Source: Fretibacter rubidus (GTDB taxonomy: Bacteria; Pseudomonadota; Alphaproteobacteria; Caulobacterales; Maricaulaceae). Taken from it: a stretch of DNA of 64,000 nt. The stretch's first letter is position 1, and the number at the start of each line of letters is the position of its first letter. The notes beneath the pieces are model-generated. The model was not told the DNA's origin. It saw only the letters and a program-made list of their open reading frames with translations, and did no database searches. Of this stretch, positions 1 through 9,305 are shown one piece after another. The stretch is taken from NCBI RefSeq assembly GCF_041429785.1, contig NZ_CP163423.1, positions 1,302,001 through 1,366,000 on the forward strand. Reading direction: 5' to 3'. Made by a program: the position numbers and the translations under genes.

Positions 1-138
1 TCCGCGCGCAACAAGGGTGCGGGCCACCAACCCACTTGCACGCCGACCGCGCTTATTTAATGGCCGCTCATGATCGCTAAGGCCGCTATCATCCCATGAT
101 GATTTTGCATGACGCATTAATAATAGGTGGCTGGCCAC
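1..138 (-). CDS. sixA: SixA-like phosphohistidine phosphatase, N-terminal part (cut by window edge)
   Basis: The minus strand is open from a GTG at 138-136 to the window edge. It reads VASHLLLMRHAKSSWDD and continues with SDHERPLNKRGRRA, the N-terminal signature of the SixA branch of the histidine phosphatase superfamily, with RHA as catalytic motif. Members remove phosphate from phosphohistidine in signalling or PTS proteins in the cytoplasm. The start is chosen because AAGGAA lies about 6 nt upstream and an in-frame stop sits just before it. That Shine-Dalgarno overlaps the stop of the preceding DUF3089 gene (2 nt gap), so the two are probably translationally coupled. Only about 46 codons are visible. 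Confidence 0.8.
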   Translation of the reverse strand, partial: MASHLLLMRHAKSSWDDSGLSDHERPLNKRGRRASGLVARTLVARG

Positions 139-140
139 AG

Positions 141-1337
141 TTATTCCTTAACTGGCGTGACGGGACTCTCAATGATATCGATCACCTCTAAGTCATCAAG
201 ACGTTTGACACGCGTCGGTAATTTACCTGTCGCGATAAGGCTCTGTACGCGTGCGCGCGCATTAATCCGTAAATCTTCAAAAAACAGATTGGACGGCAAT
301 GTCCAGAACCGTGCGCCAAGGCCCAAGGGGCGACGCAGGGCTTTGCTGCGCGGCTTTCCAACTTGAAGGAGGCCGTCCTGACATTCGGCCCAACTTTGAC
401 GCGGTAACGGTGGGGGCAGGCGGTCAGGCTCTATGCCCTCTGCGGCCATACCGCCTTTATGCTCTGTAGCATCGACTTTTTGGCCGTTTACTGTCCAAGA
501 TAACGGATTAGTGCAAAGTAAGGGCTGGCGAGCCGTTTTCTCAAAATTTCGCCCGTTGTGATAGAGTGCATTGGTGGCAAACCGTTTGGCGTTCGCTTTA
601 TCGCCCGGCATGAACGCCCCATAAGCGACCACACAGCCGTAATCAGTAGCAGAGCCGCAGGGCTTTAGATGGGAAAGGCTACTGTCAAATAATGACATCG
701 GAACGGGATGATCGATAATATAGGCCACCGCTAGACGGTCTTTTAATGGTCCGTTGAAGTAATCAGACAAAAGACGTGTAACGTGATCTGCGCCTTGGCC
801 ATGACCAGCAAGGATGATGGGGCGTTCTGGCGGACTGCTAGACAGGAAAACCTCAAAGGCGCGGCGAATATCTTTATAGGCAAAATCACGGGCGCGCTGG
901 GCGTCCTCTCGGTTCGTCATATAGCTATACATGGCGGCGTGGCGGTAATAGGGCGCAAAGAGGCGGCCAGCATAACCGTAAGGCGCGACGTAGTTAGGTC
1001 GCACGATCCGTTGTAATCGTTCGCGGCGACGGTCGACGTCAACAGGCAAAACCCAATGCTTGCCGCCGCGGTAAACGCCCGGCACCACAATGAAGGCATC
1101 GGCGGGGGCGTCTGCGTCATAAACATCGGCAGATAGATCAGGAATAGCGAGCCATGATGTTGGGTCCGCATAGTCAGGGGCCACAGGTTTGTCATAGGTT
1201 TGAAAGGGAACGCCAGGGTCTTGCAAGGACTGAAAGATATCATTGCGGTAAAAAAACAGGCCCAAAGCAATCAAGACAATCAGGCCAGCCATAGTCGCGA
1301 CTATTTTTTTACCCTCGCCAAAGCTGAAATTTGCCAT
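141..1337 (-). CDS. DUF3089 family alpha/beta-hydrolase-like membrane-anchored protein
   Basis: This 398-residue protein has one N-terminal membrane segment (about residues 12-30) followed by a periplasmic domain that resembles DUF3089, a lipase/esterase-like alpha/beta-hydrolase family. The nucleophile-elbow position reads ILAGHGQGAD, so residue 180, where family members normally carry the catalytic serine of GHSQG, is glycine. The hydrolase function is therefore doubtful: it could be a degenerate binding protein or use another residue. It lies directly upstream of the SixA-like gene on the same strand with a 2 nt gap. Family assignment is from pattern recognition; the substrate is unknown. 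Confidence 0.75.
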   Translation of the reverse strand: MANFSFGEGKKIVATMAGLIVLIALGLFFYRNDIFQSLQDPGVPFQTYDKPVAPDYADPTSWLAIPDLSADVYDADAPADAFIVVPGVYRGGKHWVLPVDVDRRRERLQRIVRPNYVAPYGYAGRLFAPYYRHAAMYSYMTNREDAQRARDFAYKDIRRAFEVFLSSSPPERPIILAGHGQGADHVTRLLSDYFNGPLKDRLAVAYIIDHPVPMSLFDSSLSHLKPCGSATDYGCVVAYGAFMPGDKANAKRFATNALYHNGRNFEKTARQPLLCTNPLSWTVNGQKVDATEHKGGMAAEGIEPDRLPPPLPRQSWAECQDGLLQVGKPRSKALRRPLGLGARFWTLPSNLFFEDLRINARARVQSLIATGKLPTRVKRLDDLEVIDIIESPVTPVKE

Positions 1338-1432
1338 ATCAAAACCTTTAACTACGCCCTATAGACCTATACATATTTGGTGCGCGGTCATAGGGGCCGT
1401 CAAAGATATAACTGTATTTTAATGGACGCAAG

Positions 1433-2158
1433 ATGAGCCAGGCCGAAGACCAAAATGCCCCATTGGGCCAGACCTCCGAAGAGGTTAAAAAGACAGGCTT
1501 TGTGCGCCATATCCGCAATAAGTTTCTGACCGGTATCGTCGTCTCACTACCCATACTTGTAACGATATTAGGTATTTCCGCAATCGTAGGTTGGTTTGAC
1601 GAAAAGGTTTTGGGGCTTGTCCCCGCGCGCTACAAAGGCATTCCGTGGGTGGATATGGTTCTCTCTATTCCAGGGTTAGGACTGATTGTTGTCTTTCTTG
1701 GTCTGATTATTTTAGGTATTTTGGCGTCCAATATTATTGGCACGTCTATCTTAAAGGCGGGTGAGCGAATTCTTGCGCGTGTGCCTGTGGTCAGCAACGT
1801 CTATAATTTCATGAAACAGATCGTCACGACAATCGCCCAGCAGGGCGAACGGTCTTTTAAAGAGGTGTGCTTGATTGAATATCCACGCCCCGGTCTATGG
1901 GCCGTGGCTTTTGTGACGTCAGATTTACAGGGCGCTCCAAAACGTCAATTGGGCGAGGGCTATGTTTGTGTCTTTGTGCCGACGACACCAAATCCGACAT
2001 CTGGTTTTTTATTGTTTGTCAAACGCGAAGACATGAAAGTCCTTGATATGACACCCGAAGAAGGCGCGAAAATGATTATATCCGGCGGGATGGTGACCTC
2101 TAACGAAGAGGTGATTGTTGCTCCTAAATCAGCGCGCAAGAAAGTGGGTCTGGACTAA
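1433..2158 (+). CDS. DUF502 family inner-membrane protein
   Basis: The 241-residue product has a short basic cytoplasmic tail, then two hydrophobic segments at about residues 30-55 and 72-100 and a soluble C-terminal domain. The pattern after the second segment (AGERILARVPVVSNVY) and the later FVPTTPNPTSGFLLFV motif are the hallmarks of DUF502, also called the COG2928 family. Its function is not established; it is a common single-copy alphaproteobacterial membrane protein. It is transcribed divergently from the DUF3089 gene and converges with the bpt gene with only 4 nt between stops. Confidence 0.85.
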   Translation: MSQAEDQNAPLGQTSEEVKKTGFVRHIRNKFLTGIVVSLPILVTILGISAIVGWFDEKVLGLVPARYKGIPWVDMVLSIPGLGLIVVFLGLIILGILASNIIGTSILKAGERILARVPVVSNVYNFMKQIVTTIAQQGERSFKEVCLIEYPRPGLWAVAFVTSDLQGAPKRQLGEGYVCVFVPTTPNPTSGFLLFVKREDMKVLDMTPEEGAKMIISGGMVTSNEEVIVAPKSARKKVGLD

Positions 2159-2162
2159 GACT

Positions 2163-2885
2163 TCAGCTTTGTAAGCGGCGCCATCCATCCGCACCAAGGA
2201 TTTCGCAGGGTTGGAACCGTGATTTATAATCCATCTTTGGGCTGCCTTCGACCCAATATCCTAGATACAGGTTTGGTTGACCTAAAGCGACGCAGCGCTT
2301 GATGTGATCCAGTATCATGAAATTTCCCATGCTACGATTGGTTATATCAGTGTCAAAAAAGCTGTAGACCATTGACAGACCGTCTTGCAGCACATCAATC
2401 AAAGCACAGGCGACAAGGCGTGCGTCAGCGTCGCGGTATTCCACAATTTCAGTATCAGAGGCGCATTGTTCGACCATCATCTCATAGCGGTAAAAATCCA
2501 TATCTGACATGCCGCCGCCTTCGTGGCGTGTGTTTAGATATTGATGCAAAAGTGCAAATTGCTCGCGTGTCGCCAAGGGCTCTACGACTTCGCGGGATAG
2601 ATCTTTGTTACGGTTTAATGTGCGGCGAAAGGATTTTGACGGCGTGAAGCCGGGCGTGTAAATGCGCAACGATTTACACTCGCGGCAGGCTTCGCAGGCG
2701 GGACGATAAATAACATTTTGCGAACGGCGAAACCCTGCATGGGTCAGGTAGTTATTTAAATGCGGCCCTGACAGCGGGTCCAGCTGCGTGAAAATCTTAC
2801 GTTCCATACGGTCGGGCAGATAAGGGCAGGGCGAGGGTATCGTCAGGTAAAACTGCAATCTTTGTGGATCAAACGGCCGGGTCAT
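2163..2885 (-). CDS. bpt: Aspartate/glutamate leucyltransferase / arginyltransferase (N-end rule)
   Basis: This 240-residue protein matches the bacterial arginyl/leucyl-tRNA--protein transferase family: the start contains CPYLPDRMERKIF, followed by the cysteine cluster YRPACEACRECKSLRI and the C-terminal YLGYWVEGSPKMDYKSRFQP block. Such enzymes transfer Leu or Arg from charged tRNA to proteins with N-terminal Asp or Glu, making them substrates for ClpS/ClpAP. Length is typical. The ATG at 2885 is a plausible start. The gene overlaps nothing and converges tightly with the DUF502 gene. Confidence 0.92.
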   Translation of the reverse strand: MTRPFDPQRLQFYLTIPSPCPYLPDRMERKIFTQLDPLSGPHLNNYLTHAGFRRSQNVIYRPACEACRECKSLRIYTPGFTPSKSFRRTLNRNKDLSREVVEPLATREQFALLHQYLNTRHEGGGMSDMDFYRYEMMVEQCASDTEIVEYRDADARLVACALIDVLQDGLSMVYSFFDTDITNRSMGNFMILDHIKRCVALGQPNLYLGYWVEGSPKMDYKSRFQPCEILGADGWRRLQS

Positions 2886-2927
2886 AAAGGTTTTATATCA
2901 CGCAAATTCAAAGAGGCTATTAACAAT

Positions 2928-4766
2928 TTACACGCCGTAAAGCGGGGGTATTATCAGGCTGAAACTGACCCAAATCAGCAGCATAAGCGGAACGCCAAAA
3001 CGCACGAAATCTTTAAATTTATATCGTCCTGGTCCCATAACGAGCAGATTGGTCTGATAAGCAATGGGCGTTGCAAAAGAACAATTAGCCGCAAATATAA
3101 CGGTCAATACGAGCACCGTTGGGTCAATCCCCGTTTGCGCGCTGATTGATAAGGCAATAGGCGCAAAGAGTAACGCCGTTGCCGCATTGGAAATGATATT
3201 CGTCATAATGGCTATGACAAGGAATAGCGCGGCGATTAGGATTTGATTGCCAAAGGGCGCAAAGAGGGACACGGTCTGCTCCGCAATGAAAGCGGCCCCC
3301 CCCGTGCGCTCCAGCGCTAGTCCCATGGCAAAGGCTGCGCCGATAAGCACGAATATCCGAAAATCTAAGGCCCGCGCGGCTTGGCGAATATTCAGGCAGC
3401 CCGTAGCGATCATGGCCAGCGCCCCGCAAAGGGCGGCAATTTCAATCGGGAGTGCACTCGATGCTGCCAGCAAAACTGTCGCGAAAAATATCATGCGCGC
3501 AATAATACTTTTACGAACATCGGGTAATTCCGTGGTCGCCCAATCCATCAATAGCACATCACGATTTGTGCGCAGCTGCCGTGTTTCCGCCTCGTAACCA
3601 AAAAGCAGCAGCACATCACCCGCCTCTAGGCGGATATCAAGCATGGACGTGCGTATCATGCGTGAGCGGCGCTGGATACCGAGCACAAGGCAGCCTGTCT
3701 GGCGGCGAAATCCAACTTGTTCAATCGTGCGACCAATCATGCGAGAGCCGGGCGCGACCACGGCTTCGGAGATAACAATCGCATCAGAGTTTTCTTCCGC
3801 GCGGCCTTCTTCGTGAAACCCAGCAATGCTGAGCATCCCTTTAAGGTAATGCGGATTGGACGATAAGAGGCTGGACAATGAGTCGCGTGTCGCCGCAACA
3901 ATCAAGATGTCGTCAGTTTGCAATTCCACATCAAAAGGCGGCAAAAACGCATGCTCGCCGCGCTGTATCATGCGAACTGTCACATTTTTGAGGCGGGGGT
4001 ATAATCCGGCGATGGGGGCCACACCGCGCAGAGGGTGCTCAGGTGTCACGCGAATTTGCGCAATATACTGCCGCCCAGATTCGCTCACTTCTTCCTCTAG
4101 CGTGGCCCGATTAGGCAGTAATATTGGGGCGGCAAAGATGATGTAAATCGTACCAATCACCGCCATGATAAGGCCTGGGCCTGTCTGGGTAAAAAAGTCC
4201 AGACCGTTGCCCGTTGCTCGCTTTAGCACATCATTGACCAGCAAGTTGGTGGATGACCCAATCAAGGTCGTCATACCCGCCAAAATACAGATAAAAGACA
4301 ATGGCATCAGGTAACGCGACGCCGCCGTGCGCGTGCGTGCCGCCATAGCGGTTAGAACGGGGATAAACATCACCACAACGGGGGTGTTATTCATGAACAT
4401 GGATACGACAAAGGCTATGGCAAAAACAAAACCCATCGTGCTGCGCGGACGTTTTACTAGCGCGTTATTAATGCGAATGATCGGACCTTCTAAGGCGCCT
4501 GTGTGGAACATGCCTTGGCCTACCACCAATAATGCCATAATCGCAATCAGCGCGGGCGCGCCAAACCCTGTCAGTAGCGAGGCGCTATCCAATCCTTCAA
4601 CGCCCGGGATAGGAAACAGTGTGAAAAACAAAAGCAGCGCGGTAATGATGCCAATCGATATGGCCTCGATAGAAAACCGTTCTCTGAAATATAAAACCAC
4701 AGCCACAGCGACAATCGCCATGGTGGCCCACATTTGCCATGTTATTACGACGTCGGTCGGTGTCAT
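2928..4766 (-). CDS. SLC13-family permease with two TrkA-C domains
   Basis: The product (about 612 residues from the chosen start) has a hydrophobic N-terminal half, a central soluble part with two TrkA-C (RCK-C-like) modules at roughly residues 205-400 of the chosen reading frame, and a second hydrophobic half. This layout is typical of the divalent anion/sodium symporter superfamily (SLC13, SAC1-like), which move sulfate, dicarboxylates or other anions; the substrate cannot be told here. The frame opens at a GTG at 4802, but ATG at 4766 has AAGAGATAGGG upstream and starts MTPTDVVITW, so it is preferred. Confidence 0.85.
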   Translation of the reverse strand: MTPTDVVITWQMWATMAIVAVAVVLYFRERFSIEAISIGIITALLLFFTLFPIPGVEGLDSASLLTGFGAPALIAIMALLVVGQGMFHTGALEGPIIRINNALVKRPRSTMGFVFAIAFVVSMFMNNTPVVVMFIPVLTAMAARTRTAASRYLMPLSFICILAGMTTLIGSSTNLLVNDVLKRATGNGLDFFTQTGPGLIMAVIGTIYIIFAAPILLPNRATLEEEVSESGRQYIAQIRVTPEHPLRGVAPIAGLYPRLKNVTVRMIQRGEHAFLPPFDVELQTDDILIVAATRDSLSSLLSSNPHYLKGMLSIAGFHEEGRAEENSDAIVISEAVVAPGSRMIGRTIEQVGFRRQTGCLVLGIQRRSRMIRTSMLDIRLEAGDVLLLFGYEAETRQLRTNRDVLLMDWATTELPDVRKSIIARMIFFATVLLAASSALPIEIAALCGALAMIATGCLNIRQAARALDFRIFVLIGAAFAMGLALERTGGAAFIAEQTVSLFAPFGNQILIAALFLVIAIMTNIISNAATALLFAPIALSISAQTGIDPTVLVLTVIFAANCSFATPIAYQTNLLVMGPGRYKFKDFVRFGVPLMLLIWVSFSLIIPPLYGV

Positions 4767-4860
4767 TGCCAAAAGCCCTATCTCTTGGCAAAAGGCTACC
4801 ACGTTGAAGAATTATTGAATAGAGTTAAGATGTTAGAGCGGTAACTTTAAAGGAAGAACG

Positions 4861-5715
4861 ATGGCAAAATGTGCATTTTTAGGGTTGGGTGTTATGGGCT
4901 ATCATATGGCCGGGCATTTGTTGCGCGCTGGGCATGACGTCACCGTGTGGAACCGCACAGAGGCGAAATCTTCGCGCTGGGCCAAAGAGTTCAAAGGTCA
5001 AGCCGCAGCCAATATTGCCGATGCGGTCAAAGATGCTGATGTCGTGATGATGTGCGTTGGCGATGATAATGATGTGTATGCCGTGGCAGATCCCGCATTA
5101 GACGCAATGGCGACGGGCACGGTTTTGATTGATCATACAACGGCATCCGCGGACTGCGCGCGGAAGGTTTACGCAATGGCTGCGGATAAAGGCATCGGCT
5201 TTATCGACGCGCCGATTTCGGGCGGCGAAGCGGGAGCGGTCAATGGACAATTGACGGTTATGTGCGGCGGTGATGTCCAAATCTATGACCGCGCTGTGCC
5301 TATCATGGACGCCTATGCCAAAGCGACGAAATTGCTCGGCGGTAGTGGGGCAGGGCAGTTGACTAAAATGGTCAACCAAATCTGTATCGCAGGCATCTTG
5401 CAAGGTCTTGCTGAGGGTGTGAACTTTGCGCAAAAGGCAGGGCTCGACGTAGCAGATGTTGTCGACGCGATTGGCAAAGGGGCTGCCGCGAGTTGGCAAA
5501 TGCTAAACCGGGCCGAGACCATGGCTGCGGGTGAGTATGAATTTGGCTTTGCCGTTGATTGGATGCGTAAAGACTTAGGCATAGCCATTACGGCGGCGGA
5601 GGAACTCGGCGCAGATATGACCCTGACAAAGCAAGTCGATGGATACTACGCAGAGGTGCAAGACATGGGCGGGTCGCGTTGGGATACGTCAAGCCTTATG
5701 AAAAGGCTTAAATAG
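4861..5715 (+). CDS. NAD(P)-dependent beta-hydroxyacid dehydrogenase (3-hydroxyisobutyrate dehydrogenase family)
   Basis: The 284-residue enzyme begins with a Rossmann motif, FLGLGVMGYHMAGHL, has the substrate motif DAPISGG at residues 117-122 and the catalytic lysine in GAGQLTKMVNQ (K169). These define the beta-hydroxyacid dehydrogenase family, which includes 3-hydroxyisobutyrate, tartronate semialdehyde and glyoxylate/succinic semialdehyde reductases. The exact substrate is not determined by sequence alone. A good ribosome binding site (AAAGGAAG) precedes the ATG. An imperfect hairpin follows the stop. It is transcribed divergently from the SLC13 permease. Confidence 0.9.
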   Translation: MAKCAFLGLGVMGYHMAGHLLRAGHDVTVWNRTEAKSSRWAKEFKGQAAANIADAVKDADVVMMCVGDDNDVYAVADPALDAMATGTVLIDHTTASADCARKVYAMAADKGIGFIDAPISGGEAGAVNGQLTVMCGGDVQIYDRAVPIMDAYAKATKLLGGSGAGQLTKMVNQICIAGILQGLAEGVNFAQKAGLDVADVVDAIGKGAAASWQMLNRAETMAAGEYEFGFAVDWMRKDLGIAITAAEELGADMTLTKQVDGYYAEVQDMGGSRWDTSSLMKRLK

Positions 5716-5738
5716 CTACCTTTCATGAGCGCAAAAGC

Positions 5739-5782
5739 AAAAGACCAAAATGACTATCCAAAGACAGTATTTTGGTCCTTTA
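5739..5782 (+). terminator. Possible terminator hairpin
   Basis: AAAGACCAAAAT (5740-5751) pairs with ATTTTGGTCCTTT (5769-5781) with one mismatch, around a 17 nt loop, just after the dehydrogenase stop. There is no long T tract, so it may be a weak terminator or a processing structure. Confidence 0.4.
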
Positions 5783-5896
5783 ACGCCCCACTCAAATCTA
5801 ACATAAACCTAGCATCCGTTAAGAATTGTCCTTTTTTCGTAAAATCCTTGTCATAAACGGCCATTTCGCTGATATTAATCCCTTATTGGGGACATT

Positions 5897-6919
5897 ATGG
5901 CGTTTGCGGCAATCTATTTTTCGAGTTTGGTTGATATTATTGCCGGTGAGGGCTGGCCTAGAGATGGGCAGTTGCTGGCCTTAGGGGTGACTGAAGGTGA
6001 ACTTTCTGACCCTTCGCAACGCATTGATAACAAAACTGTCGCCGATCATTTTGAACATGCCGCTCAGATCCTTGATTGTCCGCATATTGCCATTTTGATG
6101 GGCTATAAATTTCGTGTTGCCACATTTGTAGAGACAGGCTCTGTTCTGGCCTATGCTGACAGCCTTGTTCACGCGGGACGGCTGAATGCGCGCTATCAAC
6201 GATTAGCAGAATCTTCGGGTATTGGATCTGTTGCCTATGAGGACGAGCAAATTTATCTACGCTGGGCTCCAAATTTTGACGATGACAATCATTACCGCCG
6301 CCTGACCGAAGTTATTTTTGCGGGTTATGTGACGACTGTGCGCTGGCTGGCATGGGTTTACCGTAAAGACTTTGTCGGGCTAAGTTTCCGTCACGAAAAA
6401 CCAGACTACGCCGATAAATATTCAGAGATTTTGCAGTGCCCGGTGCAGTTTTCCCAAACGCATAATCAATTGCAATTTTATCCAGAGACTGCCGAATTAA
6501 GCTTGCCCACCAGTAATCCGCAAAAGCTGGCTATCGTCACAGAGCGGCTAGACCGTATTTTGATGGGCGCAAAAGCAGACACGGATTTAATGCGCCGCGT
6601 TAAGGCGGCCATTCGAACGGTGATAAAATCGGGACGGGTCACGCTTATTGATGTTGCGAAGCTGTTGGAGATGACAGACCGAACACTACGCCGACAGCTA
6701 AAAGAGCAAGGGGTGAGCTTTCGCGATGTTGTTGATGACGTCCGCAAGAGGCAATTTGATCGTTTGGTGCGGGACGGGCATACACTAACGCAAATAGCGC
6801 ATATATTAGGGTATAACGACCAGAGCGCCTTTACGCGTGCATTTCGGCGGTGGTACGGGATGTCACCGACTCTATATTTGACGAATACCCAAGGCGATAC
6901 GCAATCGCTCGGTCTATAG
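5897..6919 (+). CDS. AraC-family transcriptional regulator with arabinose-binding-like N-terminal domain
   Basis: The 340-residue product has a long N-terminal ligand-binding region of the OruR/ArgR-like type (Arabinose_bd family) and a C-terminal AraC helix-turn-helix pair: VTLIDVAKLLEMTDRTLRR and later LTQIAHILGYNDQSAFTRAF then RRWYGMSPTLY. Such regulators sense small metabolites and activate a nearby catabolic gene. No obvious target is adjacent except the upstream dehydrogenase. The start ATG at 5897 has GGGGAC upstream. It converges with hemB with a 5 nt gap. Confidence 0.9.
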   Translation: MAFAAIYFSSLVDIIAGEGWPRDGQLLALGVTEGELSDPSQRIDNKTVADHFEHAAQILDCPHIAILMGYKFRVATFVETGSVLAYADSLVHAGRLNARYQRLAESSGIGSVAYEDEQIYLRWAPNFDDDNHYRRLTEVIFAGYVTTVRWLAWVYRKDFVGLSFRHEKPDYADKYSEILQCPVQFSQTHNQLQFYPETAELSLPTSNPQKLAIVTERLDRILMGAKADTDLMRRVKAAIRTVIKSGRVTLIDVAKLLEMTDRTLRRQLKEQGVSFRDVVDDVRKRQFDRLVRDGHTLTQIAHILGYNDQSAFTRAFRRWYGMSPTLYLTNTQGDTQSLGL

Positions 6920-6924
6920 GCGGG

Positions 6925-7917
6925 TTATTGTTCTTCTTGAAGCCACTGGGCGGCGCTTGGGGCGAAATAGGTCAAGATACCGTCGCAGCCTGCGCGTTTA
7001 AAACATAGCAGACTTTCCATGATCACGCGACGCTCATCCAGCCAACCATTCTGTGCGGCGGCCATAATCATCGCGTATTCACCGCTGACCTGAAAGGCAT
7101 AGGTCGGCATACAATATTCACGGCTAAGGCGACACATGATATCCAGATAGGGCATGCCAGGCTTGACCATAATCATGTCGGCGCCTTCTTCGATATCCAT
7201 GGCGACTTCGCGCAGGGCCTCATCCGTATTGGCAGGGTCCATTTGATAGTTTCGTTTGTCACCCGTAAGAGCCGTGGCCGACCCGATAGCATCGCGGTAT
7301 GGGCCGTAAAAACCAGAGGCATATTTGGCCGCATATGACATGATAAGAACATCTTTATGCCCTGATCTTTCTAGTGATTGCCGTATCATACCCACGCGGC
7401 CGTCCATCATATCCGACGGTGCCACAACATCGGCCCCCGCATCCGCGAGCATAAGCGCAACATCACATAGGGCATCCACAGAGGCATCATTGATAATTTG
7501 CCCGTCATGGACCAAGCCGTCGTGACCATGGTCAGTATAAGGGTCAAGCGCAGCGTCCACAATAATACCCATGTCGGGCACGGCGTCTTTTACCGCTTTG
7601 ACGGCGCGGGGAACGATACCGTCTGGATTAGCGGCCTCTGAGCCGGCGGCGTCTTTATATTTTGGATTGATATGCGGGAATATCGCCATGGCTGGAATGC
7701 CAAGCGCCTTTGCGCGCTGTGCGTCTTTGACAATTTCGTCTAAATTTACGCGGTCGACACCGGGCATAGAGGGCACCGGGTCACGCGGGATGTCGCCATC
7801 ACTAAGAATGCATGTCCAAATCAGATCATCAGGGCTGAGTCTGTTTTCGCGCACAAGACGGCGCGACCAGTCAGTTTTGCGAGTGCGTCGCAAGCGCGTA
7901 GCGGGAAAGGCTGCCAC
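6925..7917 (-). CDS. hemB: Porphobilinogen synthase (delta-aminolevulinic acid dehydratase)
   Basis: This 330-residue enzyme condenses two 5-aminolevulinate molecules into porphobilinogen, the second step of haem synthesis in this organism. Schiff-base lysines are K198 (SYAAKYASGFYGP) and K252 (MIMVKPGMPYLD). The metal-site segment reads DAALDPYTDHGHDG, with Asp where zinc enzymes have cysteines, so this is the zinc-independent, magnesium-type variant common in alphaproteobacteria. It is divergent from hemA, which makes its substrate, with 130 nt between the two start codons. Confidence 0.96.
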   Translation of the reverse strand: MAAFPATRLRRTRKTDWSRRLVRENRLSPDDLIWTCILSDGDIPRDPVPSMPGVDRVNLDEIVKDAQRAKALGIPAMAIFPHINPKYKDAAGSEAANPDGIVPRAVKAVKDAVPDMGIIVDAALDPYTDHGHDGLVHDGQIINDASVDALCDVALMLADAGADVVAPSDMMDGRVGMIRQSLERSGHKDVLIMSYAAKYASGFYGPYRDAIGSATALTGDKRNYQMDPANTDEALREVAMDIEEGADMIMVKPGMPYLDIMCRLSREYCMPTYAFQVSGEYAMIMAAAQNGWLDERRVIMESLLCFKRAGCDGILTYFAPSAAQWLQEEQ

Positions 7918-7994
7918 AATAAACTCCGTAAATTCAATTGCTTATAGCTCTATCGTGTAAAAATTTCTACTAAAATTCCTGCGGCGATTTCGCA

Positions 7995-8023
7995 TTGGAA
8001 TTTGCTGATATTTTTGCTTATAT
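7995..8023 (+). promoter_or_regulatory. Putative sigma70-like promoter of hemA
   Basis: TTGGAA at 7995-8000 and TTATAT at 8018-8023 are separated by 17 nt, 25 nt before the hemA start codon. No clear FNR or Irr site was recognised in the hemB-hemA intergenic region. Confidence 0.45.
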
Positions 8024-8047
8024 ACAGATGAAATAAAGGGCGAAGCC

Positions 8048-9298
8048 ATGACAGATAAGCGGACTATACCATATCATGCGCAGTTTAAGCGGGCCGTTGC
8101 CGCTGTGCGCGATGAAGGCCGCTATCGCGTGTTCCAAGATATTCGCCGCAAGCGTGGGGCCTTCCCGACGGCAACATGGTATCCTGACGCACAGACAGAA
8201 CGTGAAATCACCGTCTGGTGCTCTAACGACTACCTTGGTATGGGCCAAAACGCCTGCGTCGTTGATGCGGTAAAACAGGCCGTCGATAGCGCAGGAACGG
8301 GTTCGGGCGGGACGCGTAATATATCGGGTACGACCCATTACCACGTCATGTTAGAGCGCGAACTTGCGCAGCTTCACGGCAAAGACGGTGCCTTGGTCAT
8401 GACGTCAGGCTATGTCGCCAATGAGGCAACATTGGGTGTGATGAGTAAAATCTTGCCGGGCCTGATTATTTTTTCTGACGAAATGAACCACGCCTCTATG
8501 ATTTCAGGTATACAGCGCGCGCAAAAGGCGGGCGTCTGTGAAAAACGCATCTTCAAACACAATGATTTGACCGACCTCGAAGCGAAGCTGAAAGCCGCCC
8601 CTAAGGATGCGCCAAAGCTTATTGCCTTTGAAAGCGTTTATTCTATGGATGCCGATATTGCCCCGATTGAGCAAATTTGTGATTTAGCCGATAAATACGG
8701 CGCGTTGACCTATATCGACGAGGTGCACGCCGTTGGCATGTACGGGCCGCACGGCGGCGGCATATGCGAAGAGCGTGATCTGATGCACCGGGTCGATATT
8801 ATCCAAGGCACGCTAGCCAAAGCCTACGGCATGATTGGCGGCTATATTGCGGCTGATATTGATATTATCGATGCTGTGCGCTCGCTTGCGTCTGGCTTTA
8901 TATTCACGACCTCTATCCCGCCCAGTACAGCGGCCGGTGCACTGCGCTCTGTAAAGGTGCTTAAGATGTCTCCGCATATGCGCGAACAACATCAAGAGCG
9001 CGCCAATGCGCTTAAGTCACGCTTCCGTGCGCATGGCTTGCCATTTATTGATGGCGATACCCATATTGTGCCCTTGATGGTGGGCGACCCTGTTAAATGC
9101 AAAGCAATATCGGATGATCTTATCCATCGCTTTGGTATTTATGCGCAGCCGATTAACTTCCCAACGGTACCGCGCGGCACAGAGCGTCTACGCTTTACGC
9201 CCAGCCCGTTTCACACAGACGCCATGATGGACGCCTTGCTTGATGCGGTGAATACAATTTGGGCAGAGCAGGGATTAGCACGTAAGCAGGTTGCGTAA
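8048..9298 (+). CDS. hemA: 5-aminolevulinate synthase
   Basis: The 416-residue PLP enzyme condenses glycine with succinyl-CoA to 5-aminolevulinate, the C4 (Shemin) route that marks alphaproteobacteria. Recognisable blocks are [10 protein letters not shown], the glycine-rich [12 protein letters not shown] near residue 85, [10 protein letters not shown] near 225, and the PLP lysine K258 in [13 protein letters not shown]. Ribosome binding site AAAGGG precedes the ATG. The gene faces hemB across a shared divergent promoter region and converges with the M16 protease with a 7 nt gap. Succinyl-CoA could also be supplied by the mutAB/pccAB genes of this window. Confidence 0.97.
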   Translation: MTDKRTIPYHAQFKRAVAAVRDEGRYRVFQDIRRKRGAFPTATWYPDAQTEREITVWCSNDYLGMGQNACVVDAVKQAVDSAGTGSGGTRNISGTTHYHVMLERELAQLHGKDGALVMTSGYVANEATLGVMSKILPGLIIFSDEMNHASMISGIQRAQKAGVCEKRIFKHNDLTDLEAKLKAAPKDAPKLIAFESVYSMDADIAPIEQICDLADKYGALTYIDEVHAVGMYGPHGGGICEERDLMHRVDIIQGTLAKAYGMIGGYIAADIDIIDAVRSLASGFIFTTSIPPSTAAGALRSVKVLKMSPHMREQHQERANALKSRFRAHGLPFIDGDTHIVPLMVGDPVKCKAISDDLIHRFGIYAQPINFPTVPRGTERLRFTPSPFHTDAMMDALLDAVNTIWAEQGLARKQVA

Positions 9299-9305
9299 TT
9301 AACCC

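Noticed and set aside
2862-3149. 95-codon plus frame
   Set aside because: Antisense to the ends of bpt and the SLC13 permease genes; Lys/Asn rich and without motif.
4767-4802. Upstream GTG start of the SLC13 permease
   Set aside because: No ribosome site upstream, and the extension is not part of the first membrane segment; ATG 4766 fits better.
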